Source: Petrosia ficiformis (lineage: Eukaryota; Porifera; Demospongiae; Haplosclerida; Petrosiidae). Taken from it: a stretch of DNA of 64,000 nt. Positions 12,701-21,528 of the stretch are shown one piece after another. Under the pieces are notes generated by a model. It ran no database searches and was not told where the DNA came from. It saw only the letters and a list, made by a program, of their open reading frames with translations. The stretch lies in the NCBI GenBank assembly GCA_947044365.1, contig OX345636.1:46315037-46379036 (forward strand), written 5' to 3'. Position 1 is the stretch's first letter. Every line of letters starts with the position of its first letter. The translations under genes and the position numbers were made by a program.

Positions 12701-15700
12701 ACATCATCCCTTTGATGTGGTGAGTTCTGTATAGACCTTCCATATGCATGTGCACACTATGCAGGAAATATCACCATCATACAATATAATTATTGTATAT
12801 AGTATGCTAATAGGTCCTACATACAAAATATAGGACCCTCGTTTTGTGTCCTCGAATGCCTTTGCAGGCTCGGGCTATATCACATCCTCGGACACAAACT
12901 CAGGTCCTATATTTTTGTATATACATGTAGGACATATTACCATACTATATATATATTACATATATAATTATATAAAATTATATATAATTATTTATATATA
13001 TATATATATATATACAAATATACATTGTACCCATGGGGGAAAGCAATCATTGGGACGACCCTATGGATCATAAAAAGCAATGTGTTTCATTAACCATTCT
13101 ATTTTTCTAGCTTATATAGAAAGTACTGGAGGATCTAATCTTGACACTTGTGATGGAGAAGCAGACAGTTAGTCAAATTACATACACCATACATGAAAAT
13201 TCATGTGTTTAGCATGCTAGCAACAGGCACAAACAAACACACACACAACAAACAAACAAACAAGCAGCCACAATGACTTCATTAAACATTAGAGCAGCCA
13301 CCATGGCTTAGAAAAATAAGGTAAATTGAACACTGAATGCCCGCCCAGTCTTGAGAACCAGGAATGGTGAGTTAAAGATCTTTGATGGCTAGCCAACTAT
13401 CCCCACATATCCAGTGTCCATATAACAATAATAACAATAAAATAGCACACTTAAATAACAATTAAATAACAATTACACAACACAATGCAACTCACAAACC
13501 AAGAAGAGAAGTATAGAGCTGCCGCAAACCCAAGTTGGTCACATGTGCAAGGTTTGAGATTAGTGAGGCACACCAAGCAACCTGCTCTTACAAAAGCCAC
13601 TGGCAATGATTGACTACCCATGCAACACACAAAAGAAGTAGTGATTAGTGCTGATTATAATTGAGAAGAAGCACTGATAAGTACTAATCAATGTCTAGCA
13701 CGCCTAATAGTCACATTTCTTGTTAAGCTCTGTCTAACACTAAGTGGCAGGCAAATACCTTCCTCTATATGTTTGCGTACACTGATTAAATTTAGAAAAA
13801 ATAGGTGCTTGTATTTTGTAAACCTTTTAAATATAAAACATAGCTTAGTATACCAGAGATCTTGTTGTATTAAATGACTAGCTAATTTATAATAAATCTT
13901 TAAAAGAATCACATATCCTACCAATTCTTATTAATTGTGAAATATAGCAGGTTTAGTGGGAATATTACTGCATAAATGTGGAAAGTTAACTATATTAAAA
14001 CCAAAATTGTCTCTTTTATCAAAAATGGTATGTGATATTTCCCGTTTTCTATTGTAATTAAGATATCTAAATAGGATAGCATAGTGGGACTCTCAGTAGT
14101 TCTTTTGAGTTCTAACTCAGGAGGATATATGTTAGGAATAACTTTTGTAAATCTATTATTATTTATATGTTAAAAGATCATCAATATATCAGGTAGTGTA
14201 AGAAACTGTTCAGCTAAGTGTATATTACTTTTGATAAGATCTTTCATATACATGTAGTTATATTCATAATAGAATAAAAATAAATTAGCTAAAAAAGGAG
14301 CACAATCAGTACCCATCGGAATTCCTACATGCAATATTAGCATTATCTTTAAAATAGGTTTGTGTGGCATTAAGTTCATCAAAAACCATCTTCATATAAT
14401 ACTTCTTACATACATGTACTATTATAACATTGTTAGCTGCTTTATCTGCAGGAACCAAAACAAACTTATTGTGGAGGTCTTCTAAATAATCTAAATGTAA
14501 CATTTTTAAATACATGTTTTTTTTATGTTTATTAATATATTTTGCCCTTAGCTGCTGTATCCTTTTATCAATGCATTCATGAACTGCTATCTCCCATTCA
14601 TTTAGCGATCTTTTATCTACCTTTTCTTTTTCAACCATTTTACCTCTTTACATATTTTAGAATTAACATTCCAATTACTGTTATTCTGTTCCCTATAATT
14701 AGGCCCTTTGGCTATCATATTTCTAAGTTTAATATCTTTAATTAATTTAAGATCACTTGTTACAATATGCCCGGCCGGAGAATAACAAAAATTAGATGAG
14801 CTACATTCACACTTCATATCCTTTATGCCCACATCGCAGTCTAATTCTTCCACTACTTTGTTGTGATTAAAAATTTGGCTCGCAATAGTAAGTATAACCA
14901 ACTATAGGAGGATTTACAATATTCAAAAAATTAGGTACTGCATCTCTTCCATTAAGTATTCCAGGTAAATCAATCATTTCAATGCCTTTATTGTGAAGCT
15001 ATATTGTCATAAAGCCTCTATCTTGCTTGTTCTCTTTTTCTACATTAACTTCTATATTCTCATTGTTCGTTCTTTTTCTAAATGCAATCAAATCTTTAAT
15101 CAACATTATAAAGCGTGCCAGAATGTTAACTAATCTTTCTTCTACTAATTTTAATAATTGTAGCAATTTATTTTTGAGCAAACTAAAAATGTAAGTACGA
15201 TCTAAATTTTTATAAGTGGTTAGCCAAGTATCCACCATCTTATCAATAGCTGCCTTTTCAATTCTCTTCCTATGTATTATCTGCTGCCTTTTTCTAAACT
15301 TTCTGGGCTGTTTATTAAACAGTGAATAAACAATTCCATTCTTTCCTATTTTTGATACATTCCCAAACTTTTTAACATTATCATTTAGGCCATAGGGATA
15401 GATTGTGCAAAGTTCCCTGTACCAAAAAGCTTCCCTTTCCAGTCTCTTGGAACTCAAACTTATTTTATCTGTAGGTGTTAAAGTGAGCTCCTTAATAGGC
15501 ATTATATTTAGATCATCTATTGTATGTCCATTTGAATTAAAATGGTGGTATAAATGAAGTCCACATAACTGTTTAAGCCTGTTCCTATGATTGTTTAACC
15601 TTTTTCTTAAAAATTTGACCTGTTTCACCGACATATTGAACACCACATTTTTTACAAGAAACTAGATATATAATGTTATCAGTACCACAATCCATATGGG

Positions 15701-16935
15701 TATCAGGGCTAATCACACAATAAATTTTGTTTGTATAAGTCACGACTTCACATAGGCATGTATACTTTAATGATGATGGCAATCGGGTATTGTTTTATTT
15801 TATTTTACTTCACAAATCTCAGTTTAAGTAACCTCTAAACACACATCTTTATAATGCTCACCATTTATCAGCTATTTCATGATATATCTGACATTATCTG
15901 TGAAGTAGCGTGTGACTATACTTCAACCAATGTTATAATAGTATACATAAAATGCTTACTTTGGGATTTTCTCTATCTTCTTAGTTGTGAAATACCTTAC
16001 TATAATTGCTAGTAATTGTCATACCGAATCACCTATGTGGAATTATTTGCTGCATCAGAGGACTGAATGTCTAAAATTAATATTAGTAGTGTAACTCGAT
16101 ATCAAATCGTTTTTGAGTATCACTCATAAGTATTGTAGATATTTGAATATCAGTGAATGTTTCCATGTCTGTGCAATGCTAAAACTCACTTTGTAAATAT
16201 ATAGTGTATACTCAATCAGGGGCAGATCCAATGGCAGACGAAGGCAGGCAATGCCTGCCCATGTATTAACTAAGCACATGTTTGTACTTTGTTGAGCTTT
16301 GCTATAAAAATCTTACTAATGGCAAAACAGCTTGGAGTGTTTAAGGTGTTTCACGTTTATTCCTTCAGCACGCTTTCTTCAAAAATTAGTCCCTACCAAA
16401 CTGTTTGTTCTAGATCCGCCCCTGTACCCAATTAAGAAAGCTGATATAAGAATAATTATAATTATCTTTTTATTGTATATTTTATATAGGTATTGAGAAA
16501 ACAGAAGATATTAGTGTTGGTGTTATTGTTGGTATAGCAATAGGTGGTAGCATTCTAATAATGATATTTATAATTCCTGTCTGCATATGCTGTTTTATTG
16601 GTTGTCATACGAATGAAAGTATAGACATTCCCTCTGATGAACTAGAAAAAAATGAAAATGCACAAAACAAACCAACTCCTATGCCATATACTACTACCTC
16701 TCCGGAGGTTGTTATGATGGAAAGTTCTCCAAAGATGTTTCGAAGAGGTGTCCCTCAAAGGGAACATCCTATTGTATCATATCCTTCAAATAGTTTTCAA
16801 AACAATATGATTTATCCACCCAAGCCTTCAGCTATTAACCCAAATTTTCCAAATGGCCAATTGCCCAGTTCAACTGAAAATGAATTTGTGACCACACCCC
16901 CTGCTTATATGGGTTACCCTGCACCTCAATACTAA
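1720..16935 (+). CDS. SRCR receptor gene A (5'-partial, single-pass membrane protein)
   Basis: Five exons are visible: 1720-1859, 5148-5352, 8370-8509, 13111-13167 and 16490-16935. All have AG/GT borders and phases that join in frame. The first is the second half of an SRCR domain (IDNVDC, LLQC, VTVSC motifs), so the signal peptide and first half-domain lie left of the window. Exons 2 and 3 make a full second SRCR domain (VEIYCNEQWGTVCDD, ICRQLGY, IWLDNVEC). Exon 4 is a short linker. The last exon encodes a hydrophobic helix (VGVIVGIAIGGSILIMIFII), a Cys-rich VCICCFIGC stretch and a 100-residue Pro-rich tail ending TPPAYMGYPAPQY with a PPxY motif. The family binds extracellular ligands; the ligand here is unknown. 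The introns are filled with transposons and a minisatellite. The donor after exon 4 is gttagt, slightly weak. Confidence 0.85.
2090..3172. repeat. 25-bp minisatellite array in intron of gene A
   Basis: About 43 copies of a 25-bp unit, AGTAATCAGTATACATATAC plus AGTGT or AGTAT. Most variation is a single G/A switch in the last five bases, so units can be read as a binary string of GTGT and GTAT types. The array sits in the intron between exons 1720-1859 and 5148-5352 of gene A. No coding potential. Confidence 0.97.
3519..4566. mobile_element. possible hAT-like remnant
   Basis: The stretch opens with CTAGGGCTGGAACGG and closes with TTACCCAGCCCTAAT, a short inverted pair of the kind seen on hAT elements. 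The subterminal sequence near 4450-4540 is rich in AACTAA motifs. A short acidic frame near 3970-4070 (YEDSDFEIDSDDEPD) may be a coding relic. No clean 8-bp direct repeat flanks it, so the borders are uncertain. Confidence 0.3.
4896..4967. repeat. short inverted repeat (hairpin)
   Basis: GCGCACCATTGGCCCAAAGAG at the left pairs imperfectly with CTCTTTGGGCCAGTGGCGC at the right, leaving a loop of about 25 bases. It resembles a small MITE or the folded end of one. It lies in the intron just upstream of the SRCR exon at 5148. Confidence 0.5.
5671..7648. mobile_element. Kolobok-type element with TTAA target duplication
   Basis: The ends are AGGGTAACTGCAACAG at left and CTGTTGCAGTTACCCT at right, directly bordered by TTAA at 5667-5670 and 7649-7652. 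The inverted repeats extend about 280 bp inwards, to the sequence around 5940 and 7400. A TTAA duplication, AGGG termini and an internal THAP exon are the known hallmarks of Kolobok transposons. At under 2 kb with only a broken THAP region it is an internally deleted, non-autonomous copy. It lies in the intron of gene A between the two halves of an SRCR domain. Confidence 0.85.
7018..7426 (-). pseudogene. THAP-domain fragment of Kolobok transposase
   Basis: Reading from 7426 down, the frame gives a THAP zinc finger: CVAAGC (the CxxxC pair), FKFPQHPHLRKQW, then CSTHF (the CxxH pair) and FEKSL. Shortly after (about 7190) the frame ends, but the neighbouring frame continues with FGIKQRPTLKNDAVPTIF, the usual end of the domain with its AVP-type motif, and then a basic tail to about 7018. 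A single frameshift thus breaks the gene. THAP domains bind DNA at transposon ends. No DDE core is recognisable in the rest of the element. Confidence 0.7.
8616..9195. mobile_element. TIR element in intron of gene A
   Basis: TAGAATGGGAATTAATTG at the left is the inverse of CAATTAATTCCCATCCTA at the right, with further AT-rich pairing inside (TTGCGGTTTAATTATTGCG near 8670 against TCGCAATTTGCAATAATTG near 9150). A minus-strand stretch at about 8905-9015 reads as a short open relic (EKYAKDVEKAVQSEDIKVV), which I cannot assign. The superfamily is unknown. Confidence 0.6.
9470..9780. mobile_element. partial MITE copy 3 with (TA)n tract
   Basis: Resembles the central part of the repeats at 1074-1475 and 20808-21226 (AGAAGTTTAGGAATATATTT, GAATGATGCAACTTCCTTAA) but lacks clear terminal inverted repeats. 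It runs into a pure TA microsatellite at about 9738-9775. Confidence 0.55.
10528..11982 (-). pseudogene. Crypton-like (DUF3504-type) tyrosine recombinase, decayed
   Basis: The start is taken at the ATG at 11982 (MEKENIPPTKKAK, with a basic nuclear-signal-like patch). The N-terminal part runs to about 11640 (KWAMTNFREWFDSYNER, LCKWLCVFVTETR), then the frame shifts (SWILRHMRHSNPDYPNFLSK), and shifts again near 11440 with a stop near 11410. The C-terminal half is open from 11394 to 10528: SFCLRGGEEHRCLTLSQF, KTNHSLRVSGTSCLFEAGVP and GHRTLESLQMYERVT. These give the family's HxxR, GH and catalytic Tyr. Such enzymes cut and join DNA through the tyrosine. The Pro/Tyr-rich C-terminal tail is of no known function. 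Multiple frame breaks make it a pseudogene. Confidence 0.8.
12129..12201. repeat. 34-bp perfect palindrome within a 70-bp imperfect one
   Basis: Positions 12149-12182 form a perfect palindrome around CATTTATAAATG. Outside it GGTTATAACACG pairs with CGTGTTATAACC across short mismatches. It lies directly outside the right end of the tyrosine-recombinase element and may be a minimal MITE or a cruciform-forming end. Confidence 0.8.
12255..12660. mobile_element. MITE with internal hairpin, copy 1
   Basis: Shares about 340 bp with 58155-58500 in inverse orientation (ATGGCTTCGAGGTGTGTAAC, TGACATCTATGGC, GGTAACTTTGATGTG). Near one end is a strong hairpin made from AGCAGCCCGAGG and GGGCTGCTATCGAGG. 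No coding potential. The superfamily is unassigned. Confidence 0.7.
13688..15782 (-). pseudogene. Penelope-like retroelement with N-terminal GIY-YIG (Naiad-type order), decayed
   Basis: Reading from high to low coordinates, the first recognisable part is a GIY-YIG nuclease: NIIYLVSCKKCGVQYVGETG (about 15700-15640) with two cysteines inside the core. After a frameshift near 15600 come RLNNHR, HHFNSNGH, REAFWYRELCTIYPYGLN (about 15600-15390). Reverse transcriptase follows: FVLVPADKAANNVIIV (about 14460-14410), GIPMGTDCAPFLANLF (about 14330-14270), the active-site YIDD at about 14190-14176, and the late motifs SYLDILITIENGKY and IVNFPHLCSNIP down to 13688. Canonical Penelope elements carry GIY-YIG after the RT; here it precedes it, as described for the Naiad/Chlamys group, whose nuclease also has a CCHH finger. 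Several frameshifts and stops show it is inactive. It lies in an intron of gene A. Confidence 0.8.
16217..16424. mobile_element. hAT-like MITE
   Basis: The ends CAGGGGCAGATC and GATCCGCCCCTG are inverted repeats. They are flanked by TACTCAAT (16209-16216) and TACCCAAT (16425-16432), an 8-bp target duplication with one mismatch. CAGGGGC-type ends and 8-bp duplications are typical of hAT elements. It lies just upstream of the last exon of gene A. Confidence 0.75.
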
Positions 16936-16949
16936 GAAGAATATTATCT

Positions 16950-17860
16950 GATTGTGTTTCCTATGTTGTATACAGTTTAAGCCATAATTATGTACTGCAA
17001 TACTTTATAAAATTAATGTAATGATAATTATAAATATAATTATTTATTATTACTTGTAATAATAGCTGTTATCAACTATCGTTATCAAAAACTCAATTAT
17101 TTTAACATGCTTTCATTTTCCAATCTGTTGAAGCCAAAAAATTCATTTTCTTTGTATAATTTTATTAATATTTCTCATTCGTTTGATTTTTACTGAATAG
17201 TTTGTTGTTACGTAATAGTATAATGGGGAGAAGTCTACCTTCTACAGGATCAATGTTAGCTTCATGGTATATATTAATTTTAATAAGGCTGTGGCTGGAG
17301 TCCTATAGAAACAAGAGTTGTTTCCTTAGAGTCCTGGCAACAGAACATCAAAGCATATTTTTGAAATGAATAAAACCTTTAAGCAGTGAACCCACAATGA
17401 CACTAGAATTGCTGGAAAACCTTTCTATGGATGATGGTTGGGAAGGGGGAGGGGAGGAAAAGGAAAATTAGCAAATCTAATTTGTTCATCTACCTGAGAC
17501 CCTCCTTTACACTGTATATGGTTTGGCAAATTTGATCATTTTCTGGGACTTTAAGGTAAAGAATACTGGTCCTGTTGACGGGATTGTATAGACACAGTGT
17601 ATTAATTATGAGACATATGAAGTTGTATAATAACTAGCATGTTTTACTCAACAACACAATTCGTCCTCACCTGCACAGGCGATCCACGAGTGAATGGTTA
17701 CTGTAATTATTTTGTCTGTCTGTCTTTTACCAAACTTTCTGGACAACTAACAAAGTTGGGAAATCAATCAAGCTACTAACAGACTTGAAATTACATAAGG
17801 ATCAAAACCAGGCAGGCTGTTTCCAGACTGTGATTTGATTTCTGACAATTTAAATTATGG
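16950..17860. other. intergenic stretch after gene A, no gene recognised
   Basis: AT-rich sequence holding the 3' end of gene A (possible AATAAA near 17368). I see a short G/A-rich tract near 17445-17465 and no protein, RNA gene or clear repeat. Confidence 0.5.
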
Positions 17861-17867
17861 AAAATTA

Positions 17868-19870
17868 GTTAGAGATGGTCATACTGTGAGCAAATTAGCG
17901 GGAAATGGAGTAGACATTGCCCAGAAATACAAAGAGGTCTGTCATCTAGAAGCATCAGAAGATACTGCAAAAGAGCATTCTATGAAAAGATAAGATGGTA
18001 TATACTGCTTTAGAGGAAGTTGTGAAGAAAGCAGTTGCCGAAGTTAGTTTATACATATGTACTGTGTAATCCGGCTGGATGGAAGAAAAATTAAAGGTTA
18101 TCTATAATCTGAAGACATCAATGTTGAAGAGCACAAAATATTTAAAGCACTACAAAAGGTAGCTCCAGAAACTATGAACGAAGAAGACAAACTGCTGTGG
18201 ATTGTACAAACCCAATTCAACACTCTGCCAACCCAGTACATATAATTATAATTATATAACTAACTTTGGCAACTGCTTCTCCACAATCTCCTCCACTTAA
18301 GTACCCATCTAATCTTTTCATAGAATGCACTTTGCAGTACCTTCTGATGCTGAATCCGCTTTATTAACTACAACCAATTTATGGTTTTCTCTCCTCGATT
18401 CTGGATATTCTATTTATGCTATTTTCTTTGATCTGCAGAAAGCTTTTGACTCGGTGCCTCATGAACCCCTCCTAGACATTCTTTCTAAGTACAATTTACC
18501 TTCCCACATTACTAGATGGTTTAGAAGCTATCTAACATGTCGCTCTCAATATGTAGTAGTTGATGGGTCTGTCTCCTCTAAGCGTATGGTTACCTCTGGT
18601 GTCCCCCAAGGATCCATACTCGGTCCTTTATTATTTATCTTATACTTAAATGACATTTCTACTTTACCGTTTCCTTCTTCAATCTCCCTCACTCTCTATG
18701 CTGAAGATATTCTTCTTTCATACCCTTCCTCCGATTTCTCACTGGCTCAAGGCAGTATTGATCTCTTGTCATCTTGGCTTAAGTCCAGATATCTTACTAT
18801 TAACATTTCCAAAACCAAATACATGATAATTTCACGTAAATCCTCTTCTTTCTTATCACTTCTTCCTTCCTTACTCCTTGATAATTCTCTTGTTGAATGT
18901 GTTTCGAACATCAAATATTTAGGTGTAATCTTAACTTCACAACTCTCTTGGACACCTCATATCGATCATATTTGCTCTAAATCTAAAAAACTTTTGGGAC
19001 TTCTTTTCCGTCAGTTTTATTCCCTGTGCTCACCCCATGTTCTTCTCAAACTCTACTTGTCTTTAGTTCTTCCTCATCTCACTGTTCTTCTCTTTGGGAC
19101 CCTTATTCTAACTGTGATATTAAAAAGCTCGAGAGTGTTCAATTCTTTGCTCTTAAACTTTGTTCAAAGCAATGGGATTGTGATTACCAATCTTTACTAC
19201 TCTCTTTTCACTTACCTTCTCTTCTCTGCCGTCACAGATCTTCCAAACTTGCCCGTCGACTACTATACTTACAAATGTTCGCATTTCTCTGATAGCGAAG
19301 TATAAATTTTACATCAATGGGTTTGTTAAAGACTCTTCTTTCCAAAAAATAAGTTAGAATGTTGAGTCTTATAAAATATGAGAGTTATAGTGCTGAAAAT
19401 GTTGATTAGGATGCCCACACAAAATTTCTTAATTAAATTTGGGTTAATAACGAAAACGATTAGAGTTAATATCTTCCTGGTGATGATGAAAAATAAATTT
19501 TACATCTGTGGATTTCTTAATACATCTTCTCTGAAACAATTCTGAGTCTTATAAAGTCTTAAGTTTGCGTTACCAGTGCCTGAACTAGAGAACCTCCTTG
19601 TAAAGGACACCTCTGTATAAAGGACAAAGTAAAAATCCCCAAACTGTCCGTTAAATGGAGGTTCCACTGTATAATTATATGCACATCATATTAATATTGT
19701 TTTAATTTTCATGTACGTTAGGTACTCTTTATATTAGCAATAGCTATTGAGTACCATTGTGTCTTATAAAAAAAATTTAATTTAATTAAAAAAAAAAGAT
19801 CTCTTTGTATTTCTGGGCAATGTCTTCTCAGTCCCCTACCAATTTGCTCATAAGTATGACCATCTCTAAC
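17868..19870. repeat. inverted repeat pair flanking a LINE fragment
   Basis: The stretch 17868-17937 (GTTAGAGATGGTCATACT, GACATTGCCCAGAAATACAA) recurs inverted at 19801-19870 with moderate divergence. The left copy reads openly as VRDGHTVSKLAGNGVDIAQK, so this may be coding debris of another element rather than a true terminal repeat. The LINE reverse transcriptase lies between the arms. Confidence 0.55.
18325..19305 (+). pseudogene. non-LTR (LINE) reverse transcriptase fragment
   Basis: A 326-codon frame covers the palm and fingers of a non-LTR reverse transcriptase: AIFFDLQKAFDSVPH (motif A), SGVPQGSILGPLLFILYLND (motif B), LTLYAEDILL (motif C) and LTINISKTKYMI, then the thumb to about residue 250. 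Motif C reads YAED where YADD is expected, changing a catalytic aspartate. Near 19080 the frame shifts: the neighbouring frame carries SLWDPYSNCDIKKLESVQFF, the usual C-terminal module. The endonuclease and 5' region are absent, as is common for 5'-truncated LINEs. The clade (CR1/Jockey-like) is a guess. Confidence 0.85.
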
Positions 19871-20760
19871 TAATTTCTCTACTTCACATTTTGCTTATTA
19901 ATTATAAATTTAATATGATTAATTATAACCACAATTGTGGATGAAATTTGCTTTCTAAAATCTGAAATTTTAAATCTGCTGTTAAGATTCCAGACATTTT
20001 TTAGTGGAAAATGCAGAAATGAAAAGTCAGAAAGCAAATCGCGGCTTGGCCACTTTTGTACTTCCCCGGAAACAAATAAGTTAAAGGTCATTCATGTTCA
20101 CCATGATCTCAGAAAAAGGTTCATAACTTTAGTTTGGAATGAGTAACAATGTTTTTTCCGGACCATTTTTATATAATTATATATATATATACTCCCGTTC
20201 TTTTTTTGTGTCTGTTAAATTTCAATCCATAGCTTAGTTACAATAATCACGGAAGGAGACAGTAAAAAAGAGTGGGGCTGGGGGTACATGCAAGGAGGCG
20301 TGGGTATCCTTGAGGGGGTGGTTCTAGGGGCATGTCCCCGAGGAAAATTTTAAATTTGGATTCGCTTCTGGCACAATGTAGTACAGGAGTAGTCAGGCGA
20401 GCGGAGCCCCTCTTATACTTTGAAGTATAGAAGGGGCTGTGCTTGCCAGACTAGTGCAGGAGTGTATGAACATTATAGTACAACATTTCAGTAAATTTTC
20501 GACATTATTGGGTGAGAGAAGCTGTGTGCACTTTGAAATACTGCCAATTGTATGTAGAAATAGTCTTTTTAGAGTAAGCTTCTTAGTAATGTAATAAGTA
20601 GGTGTGGTACTTCCTATCTGACCTAGACATAGAACTGCCATGGAAACAGTTTAATTACCGAGTTCTATTGCGCGCCAAGAATACAGTATCTAAGCAATTT
20701 AGATTATAGTTATTACTTTGCTGGATAAATACAAGACATAACAAACAAGTGTATATAGAG
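19310..20760. other. intergenic stretch, repeat debris only
   Basis: AT-rich. A block at 20090-20180 (TTCATAACTTTAGTTTGGAA) recurs at 22840-22920 in an intron of gene B. A short hairpin at about 20402-20438 pairs AGCCCCTCTTATACTT with AAGTATAGAAGGGGCT. No gene recognised. Confidence 0.5.
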
Positions 20761-20807
20761 AAAAAAACATCCCTATGATTGCTTTACAAATTTAGGTGAA
20801 GACAAAA

Positions 20808-21226
20808 GTATCCCTATGACTGCTTTGTGGTGTCCAGCATTCAGTAATCATGGCTGACTTTATCATGCCTAAAACACATCAGCTTATTATAGTTATTATT
20901 TTGATTATCTACTCTCCTGACCTTTCAAAGGACCTTTAGAACTTTAGGAATATATTTCAGGCAGAATAGCTAGCTACTAGTTCCAGTTTCTACGTAAGCT
21001 ACTTAGCTACTTAGCTACAGGTAGCTTTCTTCCTGCTGGTCGTGTAGAGTTCGAGGAACTTCGAGCGCGCGTTCTTTTACGCGCCACACCCATTAATTGA
21101 CCGAGCCTTCGGGAATGACGCAACTTCCTTAACTACGTATACAACACATACTCGCGCAAGTGACACAAACATATAAACATTAAACCCCGTGGAAAGCAAT
21201 CATAGGGATGGCCCTACGGGCCATAA
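20808..21226. mobile_element. MITE-like repeat, copy 2, upstream of gene B
   Basis: Close relative of the repeat at 1074-1475, with ends TATCCCTATGACTGCTTT and AAAGCAATCATAGGGATG. A second copy of the left end lies just outside, at 20769-20786, suggesting a nested or duplicated terminus. It ends about 300 bp before the start codon of gene B and may contribute to its promoter region. Confidence 0.7.
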
Positions 21227-21418
21227 AAAGTTATGTGGCACTCTTCTTTCCTTGCAGTAAGACAGCAAAGTGATCGTCGCTGATAGAGTGTTTTGCTGAT
21301 AGAGTGTTGCTCTAGGGCAACGCCCACATCTCGATTTGCATGCACGCTTTAATATAGGTGTGTAACTATCGGATCCACTCAAAATGGGGCATAGCAACGC
21401 GTCGAGTCCAGGTTTTAA

Positions 21419-21426
21419 TGACGTCA
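21419..21426. promoter_or_regulatory. CRE-like palindrome upstream of gene B
   Basis: TGACGTCA, the consensus cAMP-response/bZIP site, 103 bp before the ATG of gene B in a GC-richer stretch that looks like a promoter. Seen directly as a motif; use by a bZIP factor is inference. A similar TGACGTCA within the THAP palindromes at 33540 and 34270 belongs to a transposon end. Confidence 0.35.
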
Positions 21427-21528
21427 CGTAGATACTGATCTGCAGCTATAGCAGAACGTTTATAGCTACACCTTTAAAGCTTTGTTACGGTTGTAAATTT
21501 CTAAGGGTAATTTGCCAACCTGATTAAA

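Larger units (their letters stand above)
9790..12935. mobile_element. inverted-repeat-bounded composite with tyrosine recombinase
   Basis: Two blocks at the left recur inverted and in reverse order at the right. Block 9799-9912 matches 12797-12930 (shared GACACAAA and CTAATAGG motifs). Block 9975-10040 matches 12690-12745 (CACATCAAAGGGATGATG). A third inverted pair, ATGATGAAGCCACACTT at 10063-10079 and its inverse at 12103-12119, tightly brackets the recombinase gene. Between 12121 and 12690 sit a 34-bp palindrome and a second MITE. The layout suggests either a recombinase element with inverted ends or one caught between nested MITEs. Confidence 0.55.
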
